Below are positions 1 through 10,480 of a DNA stretch of 37,201 bases, piece after piece. Source of the stretch: an uncultured Fidelibacterota bacterium (GTDB lineage: Bacteria > Fidelibacterota > Marinisomatia > Marinisomatales > UBA1611); contig CACKSF010000009.1 of assembly GCA_902602795.1 (NCBI GenBank), positions 1-37,201 on the forward strand. Reading direction: 5' to 3'. The notes below the pieces were generated by a model. That model did not search any database and was not told where the DNA came from. It saw only the letters and a program-made list of their open reading frames with translations. How positions within the stretch are numbered: the stretch's first letter is position 1; every line of letters starts with the position of its first letter. Made by a program: the position numbers and the translations under genes.

Positions 1-708
1 AAATAGAGTTAAACCTTGTGTTGCATTAAAAATTATCTCTGACTTTTCAACAAAAGGATTTAAATCTAATTCCTTATTTGGATTTAGGATGTGACTAATT
101 GAAGGTAAAGTATCATTTTTAAAAGTATATGCAATCTGTCTAGCGGTTTTTAACTTTATAAAATATGGTGGTTTAACCGATAAGAGTTCCTGGCTAGAAT
201 TATCTGAAACAAAGTCTTTATTCAAATCTTCATAAGTTAATGGCGTTAATGTTTTAACTATTACAGGACCATTATTACTTCCGACGGCTTTACTTTCTTG
301 ATTAAAGATCTTCTGAAAAATAAAAATAGAAAAAACAAAAATTACTGAAAATACACCAGCAATAATATAATCCCTCCTAAGATCCTTATTTGAAATGAAA
401 CCGCTTGTAAATGTTTTTTTTGTTCCAAAATTAGAATTGTCACTTAAAATACTATTTTGAATCATAGGAGCTTGACTAGTTCCTGAATACGAATCAAGTT
501 GCTCAAGGGCACGTTGAGCATCACTTCCAATTTCTTCTGCATAAGCTCTTAAGAATAATCTCAGGTAGGGAGTCTCGATATCTTCAAAAGTCCCTTTCTC
601 AATATCTTGAAGGTATTGGACATTGATTTTAGTTCTTTCACTAATTTCATCCAGTGAAATTTTTCTGGATTCGCGAAGTTCTTTGAGTTCTTTATAAAAT
701 TTTGACAA
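1..708 (-). CDS. RodZ-like protein: N-terminal helix-turn-helix (HTH_25/Xre-like), one TM segment, periplasmic C-terminal region; 3' end runs off the left edge
   Basis: Manual minus-strand translation from a likely TTG start: (M)SKFYKELKELRESRKISLDEISERTKINVQYLQDIEKGTFEDIETPYLRLFLRAYAEEIG..., then a hydrophobic segment DYIIAGVFSVIFVFSIFIF. Typical RodZ layout. Not in the ORF track because it is open at the edge. Confidence 0.75.
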   Translation of the reverse strand, partial: MSKFYKELKELRESRKISLDEISERTKINVQYLQDIEKGTFEDIETPYLRLFLRAYAEEIGSDAQRALEQLDSYSGTSQAPMIQNSILSDNSNFGTKKTFTSGFISNKDLRRDYIIAGVFSVIFVFSIFIFQKIFNQESKAVGSNNGPVIVKTLTPLTYEDLNKDFVSDNSSQELLSVKPPYFIKLKTARQIAYTFKNDTLPSISHILNPNKELDLNPFVEKSEIIFNATQGLTLF

Positions 709-786
709 AATAAGCAATAGCGTTGCGACAAGTTACATTTACATAACTAAAAGAAATAAGTTAAAAAAATGTATAATAATTATTTT

Positions 787-1359
787 TCATAAAGATTTGA
801 AAATCATTTTGTAATGATGAAAAAACTTGGAAAGAGGGAATCCCATTACATTATAATAACAGCCGTCAATATTTTTAATAAAAACTGAAAAGCCATCCTG
901 GATACCATAACTACCAGCTTTATCTATTGGATTAAATTTTCTTACATATGACAATATTTCCTTATCTGTTATTTTTGTAAGAGTTACAATAGTCCTTTGA
1001 TTAAAAGTATAATCAATATTTTTGCCTAGTAATATTAGTGAAACTCCTGTTATAACTTCATGAGATTTACCTGAAAGAGATCTTAACATTTCAAAGCTCT
1101 CTTGGCTATTTTTAGGTTTCCCATAGAACTTATCATTTAATGAAACAACTGTATCTGCACCTATTATAATTTTATTCTTATACATTTTTGCGACTTTCAT
1201 AGCCTTGCCTCGTGCTAAACTTTCAGCTAGGGCTTCAGGTGGAATATTGCCATTAAAATCTTCTTGATAATTGCTGGGGACTACTGAAAAGATAAAACCT
1301 ATTTTATCAAGTAAATTTCTTCGCCTTGAAGATTTTGATGCTAAAATATTTAATTCCAT
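787..1359 (-). CDS. maf: Maf family nucleoside triphosphate pyrophosphatase
   Basis: N-terminus LNILASKSSRRRNLLDKIGF, IIIGADTVV, GKPKN.QESFEMLRSLSGKSHEVITGV, DKAGSYGIQDG and NVMGFPL motifs of the Maf/HAM1-like family. Confidence 0.93.
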   Translation of the reverse strand: MELNILASKSSRRRNLLDKIGFIFSVVPSNYQEDFNGNIPPEALAESLARGKAMKVAKMYKNKIIIGADTVVSLNDKFYGKPKNSQESFEMLRSLSGKSHEVITGVSLILLGKNIDYTFNQRTIVTLTKITDKEILSYVRKFNPIDKAGSYGIQDGFSVFIKNIDGCYYNVMGFPLSKFFHHYKMIFKSL

Positions 1360-1372
1360 CTAATCTAATTTA

Positions 1373-4300
1373 TCAAAATTTTGCGATTCTACCTAAAGAT
1401 GAGGTTTTTTCATTTTGAGAGGTAGCTTTTATATGATAAATGTATACTCCATTTGCTAAGATATCTCCAAAACTACTTTTGCCATCCCAATTAATAATAT
1501 TAAATCCCCTAGGAGCACCAACTTTTTCGATAGAAAATATCTTTTTCCCGCCTAAAGAATAGATATCTATTTGAATATCGGAAGGCTTTGATAATTCAAA
1601 TGTGAACTGAGTAAAGTCTGAAAAAGGATTAGGGAAATTATACATATTGTGGATTTTTAATAAGTTGCTTTCTGAACGATTTAGTACAATACTTTTTTCT
1701 GAAGGATTATTCGCATTGTCCCATGCTTTTATTTTAATATTTATTTGTTCATCATAAAATTTCAGTAATATTGTTCCACTTTCTATGCTATTTTTATCAT
1801 AAGAAAACTGATTTGTTTTATTATAGGTTTCTTGAGTACTCAAATCTGTTAAAATTATCTCATGCCCCACTTCATTTGTTAAATTAATGCCAATTGGATC
1901 AGATATCCTTATAACTAATTTCTCAGATTCTATTAAGTGGTCATCTTCTTCTAGCCTTAGTCCATTAACTGTTTCAAAAATTATATTGGGACCTTGATTA
2001 TCTTGAATTGCTTCTCCTCCCTCTAGTTTTAATGATTTTATAACACCAATCACATCTCTATTTTCATCGTTTAAATAGATCAATAATCTAGCTAAATTAT
2101 TTGAGTAAGATATATCGAGTGGAATTCGTACTTCTCCTTCAAAACTCGAACCTGAAAATGAGAATTGCCCTCGAAATAAGTTTGCTCCAGGAATTAAATA
2201 GCTAAGGGAGTATGTTTCAGATGAAACATCATAATTCCGCACAACATTCCTATCAGCATCTATCAATGAAACATAACCATCTCCAGACTCTGTTATTGCC
2301 ACTTGATTTCCGTAAAACGTTCCTTTTTCTAAAGTCTTCAAAGTATCAGGAGATATAGTAATTGATAATAAGGTATCTTTTGGCATTGGGATTTTCATGC
2401 CCGGGTCACCAAATAAATGAAAATATTGAGACTCAGAAGTTCCATCTTTGATTGACTGTAATATTATCCCGACTGTTTGATTACTGACTTTTCCATTATC
2501 AAAAATCTTTTCAAATAAATCTTTTGTGTATCTTTCATTTCCAACAACAGAAATAGCGCGGGTTGTAGAAATTACCATTGATGCACAATTCATATCTGCT
2601 TTAATGAGTTCTTCAGAAAATGATTCATTCAAAGGATCATCAAACCAACCAAAGGAGCATGTCCCAACTATCCATAATGGTAGTTTTGCGCCGGTATTTA
2701 TTTGATTGATATCGCCACGATTGAGGTCTAAAAGTTTTTCTTGAGCTAATTGGTATGGTGATCCATGGCCAATGTATGAAATAATCGCTGTTCCATTTTT
2801 TAAATTATCAAATAATGATTCAGTTGCTTCTGGTTTGATAACTCCGTACGCAGATGCATCATTCACTTCGGGAAATTCCATCATGTAAAGTTTTTCAATC
2901 TTTATACTTGGAGGTATCAAACTAGCTAGTTGTTCAGAATTAATGGTATGAGACTGACCTGTTGCGATGGATCCATGATTCGGTTCAGGTCTAGCAGCAT
3001 CATCGGCAATTAGAGTAACCTTTTGGCGCCAAGGGCCAAAAGTAGGTGAGAGTTCAATACTTTTAATTTTTCTTATAAATTTAGAAACATCTTCAATGTT
3101 TTTAGCAGGATATCGGCCCAATGCTACTTCTGGTATGTTTCCATAGATACTCGCAAGTAGATCATCCGTTGCATAACTACGAGAGGCTTGGACCTGTATG
3201 GTTGGTATTAATATTGATGAAAAACCATTGATATTCCTATAGTCATACCCACCATCCCCTAAAAGCAAGACATGATTTGCACTGGGATCTCCCCAATATT
3301 CTTGAGTCCATTGGATGAAACTTCTAATTGCCATAGGATCTGGGTTTCCAGCAGAAAACTCATTGTAAATAGTTTCAATACTTGCATAAATAGAATTATT
3401 TCTTATTTCTAATAATTCAAGAGACTCTCCTCTGAATTGCTCTGGGCCAATAATTATATAATCAGCTTGGATATTAACATTTCGTAATTGGTTAAAGCTT
3501 TGATCTTCTTTCAAGTATAGACTAGGTATAGCCGATATCTCATTTTTGTCAAAAAGAACAAATCGGTTTGGTCTGTTAATATGATTTTGAACATTGCAAA
3601 GTCCAGATTCATTTATCTCCAGATTAATAATATTCACCGGGTCACTTATATCCCAAAGAAAAATATGGTTAGGTTTTTGACTTCCAAAGTCAAATCTAAT
3701 ATTTTGATCATTGACTGGTGAAGTGAAAGTAAAGGTCTCATCAAAGTTTAATGTTTTTGCATATTCAATTTGAAAATAATCAAGATGAGGTAATGAATTT
3801 TGATCGGAAGTTGAGTTTAATAAATAGAAAATATTAGTACCATCAACAAGGTCAAAACCTTGATTGTTAGCAGTTATTGTTTTAACGGTATTACCCGTCC
3901 AATTCTCAGTTTGACCAATTTGATTACCGTTTAAATTATTTTGAAAGATTTTAATTTGGTGCAAAGCAATAGAATTATGATCTACAGAATGGCCTTTGAG
4001 TCTAGTAGACAAACTAAAACTAGCTCCAAGTTTAGGATTGTTCATTTGTAGTATAATTGGTTTGGCTGTTCCAGCAATTATCGGACTATCAAGCCACTCG
4101 GTTCCTGAAGATGATAAATTTGTTAAATCTAATTCAATGTGATTAGAGACTAAGCCATAGTCAATAAGTACACCAGATTCGGGTTGTGTGATTTGTAAAA
4201 CTCGTTTGCCTCTATTTTGATTATTATCGGGAATTAACAGCATGCATGAATTTTTATTAAAATATAAATTTTGATTCCATACTAAATCGTTTTGATTAGA

Positions 4301-5095
4301 ATCAAAACCTGAAGGACCTCTTCCGTAAAAAATAATTTTATCATTTGAGTTAAAAACACCATCTTCTTCACCATCTATATATAATGGGATTTCCAAAAAG
4401 TTATCTAAAATTGTTTGATTAAAATTTTGTGTCCTTGATCTACCCATATCACTACTAATAAAAATCGATATAGATCTTGGATCAATATTTGATATATTTT
4501 CAATTACATCGGATAGTGTCTCATAAGACAATGAATGTATTCCATCTTTTTCAGTGAAAAATTGGTACCAGGTGCCTTGAGGGTAATCAACTTCTTTGTA
4601 GCTTGACCGATTTGATTTTAAAAACCATTTTTTAGCAATATCCCAATTTACTAACCGATTTTTTAAAAAATTAATTTCGGCGCTATTAGGTAATCTATAA
4701 TTATTAACAGGTATTTTAAAATTTATGGTTATTCTTACTTTTTTATAATAATGATTATTTATTGAAAGTGGAGAAACTCTAAGTGTCCCTGTATGTAGGT
4801 TTTTCAATTTTTGAAAATTTATCCAATTGTAACCAGTAATCGATTCATGATTGGATTTAAATGGAATTTGGCTTCTTTCGTAGTACTGAATATCAGTCGT
4901 AGGCATTTTTTGTTCTGGAAGTCCTATTAATAAACTAGTGGGACATAAGTCTGCATCTGAAAAAGCATCAAAATCAAGTTCAATAATAATTTTAGTTTTG
5001 TTTTGTTCTATAATTGTTTTTTTTACTGAAGGGAATAAATGGCTGACAAAAAAAAATATAAAAAAACAACTTAAATTGCTTACAAAGTACTTCAT
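1373..5095 (-). CDS. PorU-like C25 (gingipain-type) cysteine peptidase with C-terminal FlgD-like / type IX secretion sorting domain
   Basis: 1240 aa with signal-like N-terminus; C25 motifs ISYIGHGSPYQ (His) and LWIVGTCSFGWFDDP (Cys), LLGDGGYDYRN, FHLFGDPGMKIPMP; C-terminal NMYNFPNPFSDFTQFTFELS...GVYIYHIKA typical of T9SS CTD/FlgD-like domains. Confidence 0.85.
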   Translation of the reverse strand: MKYFVSNLSCFFIFFFVSHLFPSVKKTIIEQNKTKIIIELDFDAFSDADLCPTSLLIGLPEQKMPTTDIQYYERSQIPFKSNHESITGYNWINFQKLKNLHTGTLRVSPLSINNHYYKKVRITINFKIPVNNYRLPNSAEINFLKNRLVNWDIAKKWFLKSNRSSYKEVDYPQGTWYQFFTEKDGIHSLSYETLSDVIENISNIDPRSISIFISSDMGRSRTQNFNQTILDNFLEIPLYIDGEEDGVFNSNDKIIFYGRGPSGFDSNQNDLVWNQNLYFNKNSCMLLIPDNNQNRGKRVLQITQPESGVLIDYGLVSNHIELDLTNLSSSGTEWLDSPIIAGTAKPIILQMNNPKLGASFSLSTRLKGHSVDHNSIALHQIKIFQNNLNGNQIGQTENWTGNTVKTITANNQGFDLVDGTNIFYLLNSTSDQNSLPHLDYFQIEYAKTLNFDETFTFTSPVNDQNIRFDFGSQKPNHIFLWDISDPVNIINLEINESGLCNVQNHINRPNRFVLFDKNEISAIPSLYLKEDQSFNQLRNVNIQADYIIIGPEQFRGESLELLEIRNNSIYASIETIYNEFSAGNPDPMAIRSFIQWTQEYWGDPSANHVLLLGDGGYDYRNINGFSSILIPTIQVQASRSYATDDLLASIYGNIPEVALGRYPAKNIEDVSKFIRKIKSIELSPTFGPWRQKVTLIADDAARPEPNHGSIATGQSHTINSEQLASLIPPSIKIEKLYMMEFPEVNDASAYGVIKPEATESLFDNLKNGTAIISYIGHGSPYQLAQEKLLDLNRGDINQINTGAKLPLWIVGTCSFGWFDDPLNESFSEELIKADMNCASMVISTTRAISVVGNERYTKDLFEKIFDNGKVSNQTVGIILQSIKDGTSESQYFHLFGDPGMKIPMPKDTLLSITISPDTLKTLEKGTFYGNQVAITESGDGYVSLIDADRNVVRNYDVSSETYSLSYLIPGANLFRGQFSFSGSSFEGEVRIPLDISYSNNLARLLIYLNDENRDVIGVIKSLKLEGGEAIQDNQGPNIIFETVNGLRLEEDDHLIESEKLVIRISDPIGINLTNEVGHEIILTDLSTQETYNKTNQFSYDKNSIESGTILLKFYDEQINIKIKAWDNANNPSEKSIVLNRSESNLLKIHNMYNFPNPFSDFTQFTFELSKPSDIQIDIYSLGGKKIFSIEKVGAPRGFNIINWDGKSSFGDILANGVYIYHIKATSQNEKTSSLGRIAKF

Positions 5096-5771
5096 TTAAT
5101 AATAATTATGCTTTCACTTAGGTTTCTGTAAAGTATAATGATTTATTTATTTTGTTTTTTTATAAATTGTTATATTTATTTATAAAGAATCTTAATTATA
5201 ATTAAAAAGTATAAAAAGAAAATCTAATTTAATTTTAAATCTAACAAATTTTTTGTTTCAAATTTAATCTCATCGTGTTGCTCAAGGGCATTAAGCAATT
5301 ACAAAAAAATCACAACCTTTACAAAAATAAAAATTAAAATTCTAAATAGAGAATTTTATATTTGCTCATTGAAAATTTTCCATATAATTTGGAAGTCAAG
5401 GAAAAAATTCTAAAATCTATTTTTAATACAGAATAAAGAATTAATAGCTATTTTAATTGTAAATTGACAGTACAGTACCGCATTAATAAATTCATAACAA
5501 TAAGATATAATTAAATAAGGAAAAAAATATTTTCAAAATTTTGTACTAAATTTTCTAGAATTAATTATCGCAATAATGTTTTTGAAAAATTGGTATAGAT
5601 TCTGCAAGGCTAAAATGATCCTTTTAACTTAACCTATGATAATTATAATAATCTGAGGTTTTTCAATCTTAGCTAGCGATAGAATTAGTAGTAAATTGTA
5701 GCTATAAATTTTCTAGTTATTTTTCTTTAGTTAAATAATTGATTTATAACCTTAGCAACAAAAACAATAAA

Positions 5772-8561
5772 ATGACATTAAAAATGGATTTGTATAAAGA
5801 TTACATAGAAGAAAATAAAAAACGAAAAGAATTAGATCTTAATCCTAAGCCGATTGATGATGGAAATTTGCTAAAACATATTATTAAACGTATTAAGGAT
5901 GTAAACCATGCTGATCGGGAGGCTTGTCTTAAATTTTTTATTTATAATGTAATACCTGGAACTACAAGTGCTGCTAATGTGAAATCTAATTTTTTAAAAA
6001 ATATTATTCTTAACAAAACCTGTTTAAAAGAGATCTCACCTAATTTTGCTTTTGAGTTACTATCCCATATGAAAGGAGGATCTTCTGTTGAAGTCCTTCT
6101 TGATTTAGCTTTAGGAATCGATGAGATTAATGCTAAAAAAGCAGCACATATTCTTAAATGTCAAGTTTTCTTATATGAAGCGGATATGCAACGTTTAGAA
6201 GAAGCTTATAAAGATGGGAATATTTTTGCTAAAGATATCATATTAAGTTACTCTAAAGCTGAATTTTTCACTAGACTTCCAAAAGTTGAGAAAGAAATAA
6301 AAATTGTAACATATGTTGCCGGAATCGGAGATGTATCTACAGATTTTCTTTCTCCTGGCAGCGACGCACATTCTAGGTCAGACAGGGAACTTCACGGTAA
6401 ATGCATTTTTGAACATGATATCGATCAACAAAATCAACTAATTGGCTTACAAAAAGAGCATCCAGATAAGGCTATAATGTTGGTTGCAGAAAAAGGTACA
6501 ATGGGAGTAGGGTCTTCGAGGATGTCTGGAGTAAATAATGTTGCTCTATGGATAGGTAAAAAAGCTAGTCCATATGTGCCTTTTGTAAATATTGCCCCTA
6601 TTGTAGGAGGAACAAATGGTATTTCTCCTATTTTCTTAACGACTGTTGACGTAACAGGAGGTATAGGTCTTGATTTAAAAAATTGGCGGAAGAAAAAAGA
6701 CCTTAATGGAGATACTATTTTAGACCAGAAAGGTCAATCAGTTCTTGAAGAGGTATACACTATCAAAACTGGAACAGTACTTACAATCAATACCGAACAT
6801 AAAAAACTTTACAAAGGTGATAAGGAATTATGTGATATTTCAAGTGCATTTACTCCTCAAAAAATAGAATTTATGCGAGCAGGAGGTTCTTATGCTGTTG
6901 TATTTGGAAAAAAATTACAAACATTTGCGGCTAAAGTTTTGGGTGTCAAAATTAAAGAAGTGTTTTCTCCTTCAAAAGAAATTGCAATTAAAAATCAAGG
7001 TTTAACGGCTGTTGAAAAAATATTTAATAGAAATATTGTTGGTAAGAAATTAGACAAGTTTCTGCATGCAGGCTCGGATGTGCGTGTGAAGGTTAATATT
7101 GTGGGATCACAAGACACTACCGGTCTTATGACCTGCCAAGAGCTAGAGTCTATGGCTGCTACCACTATTTCACCAATTATTGATGTAGCTTATCAGTCAG
7201 GATGTCATACCGCTTCTGTATGGGATAAAAGATCTCAAAAAAACATTCCAAAACTAATGAAGTTTATGAACGATTTTGGTCTTATTACAGGTCGAGATCC
7301 AAAAGAGAAGTATCACGCTATGACGGATGTAATACACAAGGTTTTAAATGACTTAACAGTAGATGATAGGGCAATTATTATAGGAGGCGATTCTCATACT
7401 AGAATGTCGAAAGGTGTTGCTTTTGGGGCTGATTCAGGGACAGTAGCTCTTGCGCTTGCTACTGGTGAAGTAACCATGCCTATTCCACAATCTGTAAAGG
7501 TTACTTTTAAAGGTACAATGATGCCTTATATGGACTTTAGAGATGTTGTTCATGCTACCCAAGCGCAAATGTTGGAAAAGTTTAATGGGGAGAATATTTT
7601 TCAAGGTAGAATTATTGAAGTTCATATTGGAACTCTTATTGCAGATGAGGCTTTTACATTTACAGATTGGACAGCAGAAATGAAAGCAAAAGCTTCTATT
7701 TGTATATCAAATAGTGATACGTTGATAGATTCATTAGAAATTGCGAAAAAAAGAATTAAAGTTATGATTAATAAAGGTATGGACAATGCGTCATGTGTAC
7801 TCCAAAATCTTTTGAACAAAGCTGATAAAAGAATATCTCAAATAAAACTTAGAGAAAATAAACCGTTATTTCCAGATTCGGATGCAAAATATTATGCAGA
7901 GTTTGAGGTGGATTTAGGTTCTATATCTCAACCAATGATTGCTGATCCTGATGTAAACAATAATGATATTTCAAAGCGATATACTCATGATACAATCCGA
8001 GCACTATCTTATTATCAAGGAAAGAAAAAAGTAGATCTTGGATTTGTTGGATCTTGTATGGTGCATAAAGGTGATTTAAAAGTGCTTGCTCAAATGCTTA
8101 GAAATCTTGAGCAGGTTTATGGGAAAATTAAATTCAACGCTCCTTTAGTAGTAACTGCTCCTACTTATAATATTATTGATGAGCTAAAGAATGAAGGTGA
8201 TTGGAAGGTCTTGCAACAATATTCTGGTTTTGAATTTAATGATGCAGATCCTAAAACTACTGCTCGCAGACAATATAAAAACATGATGTACTTAGAAAGA
8301 CCAGGCTGTAATCTTTGTATGGGTAACCAAGAAAAAGCTGAAGAAGGTGATACTGTAATGGCTACTTCAACACGTCTTTTTAAAGGTCGTGTTGTCGGAG
8401 ATTCTGATGAGAAAAAAGGTGAATCGCTATTGGCTTCAACTCCCGTTGTAGTTCTTTCTGCAATACTCGGCAGAACGCCATCAATGAAGGAGTATGAAAA
8501 TGCAGTTGAAGGTATTGATTTAACAAAGTATTCTCCTCCCGTTACTAACCTTTATGCTTAA
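5772..8561 (+). CDS. acnB: Bifunctional aconitate hydratase 2 / 2-methylisocitrate dehydratase (AcnB)
   Basis: ORF track starts at 5739 (TTG), but ATG at 5772 or 5784 gives the usual AcnB N-terminus DLYKDYIEENKKRKELDLNPKPID. HEAT-like N-terminal domain, IIGGDSHTRMSKGVAFGADSGT, and PGCNLCMGNQ Fe-S region. Confidence 0.96.
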   Translation: MTLKMDLYKDYIEENKKRKELDLNPKPIDDGNLLKHIIKRIKDVNHADREACLKFFIYNVIPGTTSAANVKSNFLKNIILNKTCLKEISPNFAFELLSHMKGGSSVEVLLDLALGIDEINAKKAAHILKCQVFLYEADMQRLEEAYKDGNIFAKDIILSYSKAEFFTRLPKVEKEIKIVTYVAGIGDVSTDFLSPGSDAHSRSDRELHGKCIFEHDIDQQNQLIGLQKEHPDKAIMLVAEKGTMGVGSSRMSGVNNVALWIGKKASPYVPFVNIAPIVGGTNGISPIFLTTVDVTGGIGLDLKNWRKKKDLNGDTILDQKGQSVLEEVYTIKTGTVLTINTEHKKLYKGDKELCDISSAFTPQKIEFMRAGGSYAVVFGKKLQTFAAKVLGVKIKEVFSPSKEIAIKNQGLTAVEKIFNRNIVGKKLDKFLHAGSDVRVKVNIVGSQDTTGLMTCQELESMAATTISPIIDVAYQSGCHTASVWDKRSQKNIPKLMKFMNDFGLITGRDPKEKYHAMTDVIHKVLNDLTVDDRAIIIGGDSHTRMSKGVAFGADSGTVALALATGEVTMPIPQSVKVTFKGTMMPYMDFRDVVHATQAQMLEKFNGENIFQGRIIEVHIGTLIADEAFTFTDWTAEMKAKASICISNSDTLIDSLEIAKKRIKVMINKGMDNASCVLQNLLNKADKRISQIKLRENKPLFPDSDAKYYAEFEVDLGSISQPMIADPDVNNNDISKRYTHDTIRALSYYQGKKKVDLGFVGSCMVHKGDLKVLAQMLRNLEQVYGKIKFNAPLVVTAPTYNIIDELKNEGDWKVLQQYSGFEFNDADPKTTARRQYKNMMYLERPGCNLCMGNQEKAEEGDTVMATSTRLFKGRVVGDSDEKKGESLLASTPVVVLSAILGRTPSMKEYENAVEGIDLTKYSPPVTNLYA

Positions 8562-8733
8562 TTTTGGGTATCACGAAAATATCAACTTCCTAATATATTG
8601 ATATCAAAAAATAAGTAGTTGTTTTTTTGAATTTTTTATTTTACAGTTTTAGGTTGTTTAAAGCGCAAATTAACAATGATTTTACTATGCGTTTATTTTT
8701 ATTAATTCAAATAAATTAGAGTTAAGGTGGTTT

Positions 8734-9174
8734 ATGATGTCTAAGCTTTGGGATGACCTTAAAGACAATATGAAAGATTGGAGCGTAACTGCAGTTGAAA
8801 AAGCAGAAGAAATGAGTAAAATTGCAGTAGCTAAAACAGAAGAAATGACTCGTATTTCAAAAGTTAAGTTTGAGATTCATCAACTTCATCGAGAAATGAA
8901 TAAAGTCTTTGAAGATTTAGGTAAATTGGCTTTTGAGCATACAAAAAATGAGCATATGGCTTCTTTTTCTGGTAATAAAGACTTTTTTAAACTTGTTAAT
9001 AAAATAGAAGATTTAAAGATTAAAATTGAAATGAAAGAAAAAGATATTAATGAAATTAAAGAAAAGTTTGACGAGCCTGATATTGAAGAAGATAGTATTC
9101 CAAGGGTTGAAAGTGATAATCTTGATATTGAAGAATCATCAGAAAGGCATGATAACCAGATTTTAAAAAACTAA
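8734..9174 (+). CDS. Hypothetical small coiled-coil protein
   Basis: 146-aa ORF rich in Lys/Glu heptad-like helices (KFEIHQLHREMNKVFEDLGKLAFEH...), acidic C-terminus; no family recognised with certainty. Confidence 0.6.
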   Translation: MMSKLWDDLKDNMKDWSVTAVEKAEEMSKIAVAKTEEMTRISKVKFEIHQLHREMNKVFEDLGKLAFEHTKNEHMASFSGNKDFFKLVNKIEDLKIKIEMKEKDINEIKEKFDEPDIEEDSIPRVESDNLDIEESSERHDNQILKN

Positions 9175-9224
9175 ATTTAACTATTTACTAGTCTAATCCA
9201 TAATTAAACCCTAAAACAATCATA

Positions 9225-10133
9225 ATGAACAATTTTATTTTACAAAAAGAGTCAGATGATAAGGTTGCTCAATTGCGGATAAATAGTAGGCAAGCAATTT
9301 TTTTGATATCAATCTGCGCCTTTACTTTATTATCGACTCTTTATTTATCAGCTGAAATTTTGAGTGATATGTTTTATAAGGAAAGATTAAATGAATTCAA
9401 AAAAAATTACAATGTAATGTCAGAAAATCTAAAACTTTTACAAAAAAAGCTTGAAGACCTTGATGGTAAAGTTGTAGTAATTGAAGAAAAAGATAAAGCA
9501 GTAAGAAATTATGCGGGTATGCCGGAAATTGATTTAGATATAAGAAAACTCGGCACTGGTGGGTACGGAATAAAGTCAAATATTTTATCTGATAATATAT
9601 CTCCAATAGTAAATGAGGAATTGATTGCTCTAAGTCTAGATATAGAAAAAATTTCTAGAAATGTAAATTTAGAAATTGAAAGTTATGAATCCATTTATGA
9701 TAAAGTAAAAAAAGATATAAATCGCATTTCAAAAATACCTTCAATTCGGCCCGTAAAAGAAGGGTACTTGAATTCATCTTTTGGTTATAGAAATGATCCA
9801 ATTGATAATGTGATGCGATTTCACCAAGGTCAAGATATAACAGTAAAATCTGGTACTCCAATTTATTCTCCAGCAGATGGTATAGTTAAAAGAGCTTATT
9901 ACGCTGGAGGTTTTGGCAATCATATTAAGTTGGATCATGGAAATGGGTATACTACATTATTTGCGCATTTATCTAAAATTAAAGTTAAGCATGGTCAAAA
10001 AGTATCTAGAGGAGAAGTGATAGGACTTACTGGTAATACGGGTAGATCTACTGCACCTCATTTACATTATGAAATTCACCATTACGGTGAATCAAAAAAT
10101 CCTCTAGACTATTTCTATCATAAACAAGATTAA
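9225..10133 (+). CDS. M23 family metallopeptidase (LytM/murein hydrolase activator-like) with N-terminal TM and coiled coil
   Basis: C-terminal SSFGYRNDPI...FHQGQDI...GTPIYSPADGIVKRA..GGFGNHIKLDHGNGYTTLFAHLSKI.VK.GQ.V.RGEVIGLTGNTGRSTAPHLHYEIH. Confidence 0.93.
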   Translation: MNNFILQKESDDKVAQLRINSRQAIFLISICAFTLLSTLYLSAEILSDMFYKERLNEFKKNYNVMSENLKLLQKKLEDLDGKVVVIEEKDKAVRNYAGMPEIDLDIRKLGTGGYGIKSNILSDNISPIVNEELIALSLDIEKISRNVNLEIESYESIYDKVKKDINRISKIPSIRPVKEGYLNSSFGYRNDPIDNVMRFHQGQDITVKSGTPIYSPADGIVKRAYYAGGFGNHIKLDHGNGYTTLFAHLSKIKVKHGQKVSRGEVIGLTGNTGRSTAPHLHYEIHHYGESKNPLDYFYHKQD

Positions 10134-10480
10134 TTCGATGGCTTTTTGTAATGGTAAATTAAAGATGCATTGTTAATATAATTGGACTCTGATCTCCTCT
10201 TTCTTTAATAATGGCTCTATACCGACTTTCACTTTTATTACTTATATTTTGGTATCGGAAATATTGTAAGATTTAATGTTTATTTTTTACGTTATTTTGC
10301 GTCTAGTATAATAATCTTTATAATAGAAAAATTGTTGTTTTTATTAAGATGACACCAAAAAAATAAATAATGATAAAAAAATATTTTTACAAAGAAGAAA
10401 GCTTTAAAAAACCAAAAAAGGGGATAGAAACATAATATCGATAAAGTTGTTATCGGTTATTATCGTTCTGCAAAATAACT

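Noticed and set aside
5096-5771. Long AT-rich intergenic region between the PorU-like gene and acnB as an ncRNA or lost gene
   Set aside because: No conserved structure or protein fragment could be recognised by eye; divergent promoters are a sufficient explanation.
7434-7819. Minus-strand ORFs (63 and 65 aa) inside acnB
   Set aside because: Antisense to a strongly conserved gene, no recognisable domain or start signal; likely spurious.
8579-8604. Inverted repeat ATATCAA...TTGATAT after acnB as an intrinsic terminator
   Set aside because: Short, AT-only stem with a 12-nt loop and no adjoining T-tract; not convincing in such AT-rich sequence.
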